A stretch of DNA of 64,000 nucleotides from Symbiodinium natans. Taxonomy: Eukaryota; Sar; Dinophyceae; Suessiales; Symbiodiniaceae. The notes under the pieces were generated by a model. The model made no database searches, was not told where the DNA came from, and worked only from the letters and a program-made list of their open reading frames with translations. The stretch is taken from assembly GCA_905221605.1 (NCBI GenBank), contig CAJNDS010001002.1, forward strand, positions 111,337 to 175,336, in the 5' to 3' direction. Position 1 is the stretch's first letter; each line of letters begins with the position of its first letter. The translations under genes were made by a program, and so were the position numbers. Positions 63,987 through 64,000 of this stretch are shown here, one piece after another.

Positions 63987-64000
63987 GTCTGGTCACGGAG

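Noticed and set aside
1-64000. Bacterial operon features, CRISPR arrays, insertion sequences, tRNA and rRNA genes
   Set aside because: None was seen: short exons, mixed splice donors and repeats are those of a nuclear protist genome, and no cloverleaf or rRNA core sequence was noticed on reading.
1-64000. A true chromosome end
   Set aside because: Telomere-like words are internal, mixed in orientation and mostly degenerate; neither window edge shows a uniform terminal array.

Overview
The window reads as nuclear DNA of a dinoflagellate. Coding sequence is cut into many short exons (24 to about 350 nt) separated by short introns. Where reading frames can be chained, the introns begin GT, GC or GA and end AG, usually with a G opening the next exon; GC and GA donors at this rate are a dinoflagellate trait. 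Degenerate copies of the telomere-type heptamer TTTAGGG/CCCTAAA are scattered through nearly all non-coding sequence, with poly-G/C tracts, TA and CATA microsatellites and minisatellites. I see no bacterial operons, CRISPR arrays, rRNA or tRNA genes. The genus cannot be told from the sequence.

Most credible exons are on the minus strand. The best-resolved locus is 12355 down to 4736. Its 5' half (12355-8548) encodes a voltage-sensor cation channel with six membrane segments and a cyclic-nucleotide-binding domain (CNBD) assembled from four exons. Its 3' half (8505-4736) encodes a long membrane-associated module of about 15 exons. Frames join across nearly every junction, and a 66-nt GC-AG intron would bridge the two halves, so they may be one gene. 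A second channel, a Kv-type potassium channel, ends at 15724; its selectivity filter is split between exons (TT | VGYGD). CNBD-like exons recur at 54952-55018 and 58179-58271, so unrelated cation-channel genes cluster here.

Other minus-strand loci with terminal or phase-compatible exons: 24821-25012, 26798-27237, 33293-33906, 34949-35894, 36124-36912, 40362-40798, 41582-42225, 45506-45860 (kelch-like), 48132-48605, 49536-49895, 50864-51512, 55769-56800, 57757-59300, 60289-60821, 61450-61785 and 63485-63990. Plus-strand exons are fewer: 14857-14919, 15520-15720, 18043-18137, 28399-30256, 47677-47823 and 53577-54001. Most of these proteins cannot be named by eye; several are membrane proteins.

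The exon models are hand-derived from frame, phase and splice dinucleotides, without transcript or database support. Coordinates given to the base are those where phase and splice sites agree; others are approximate.
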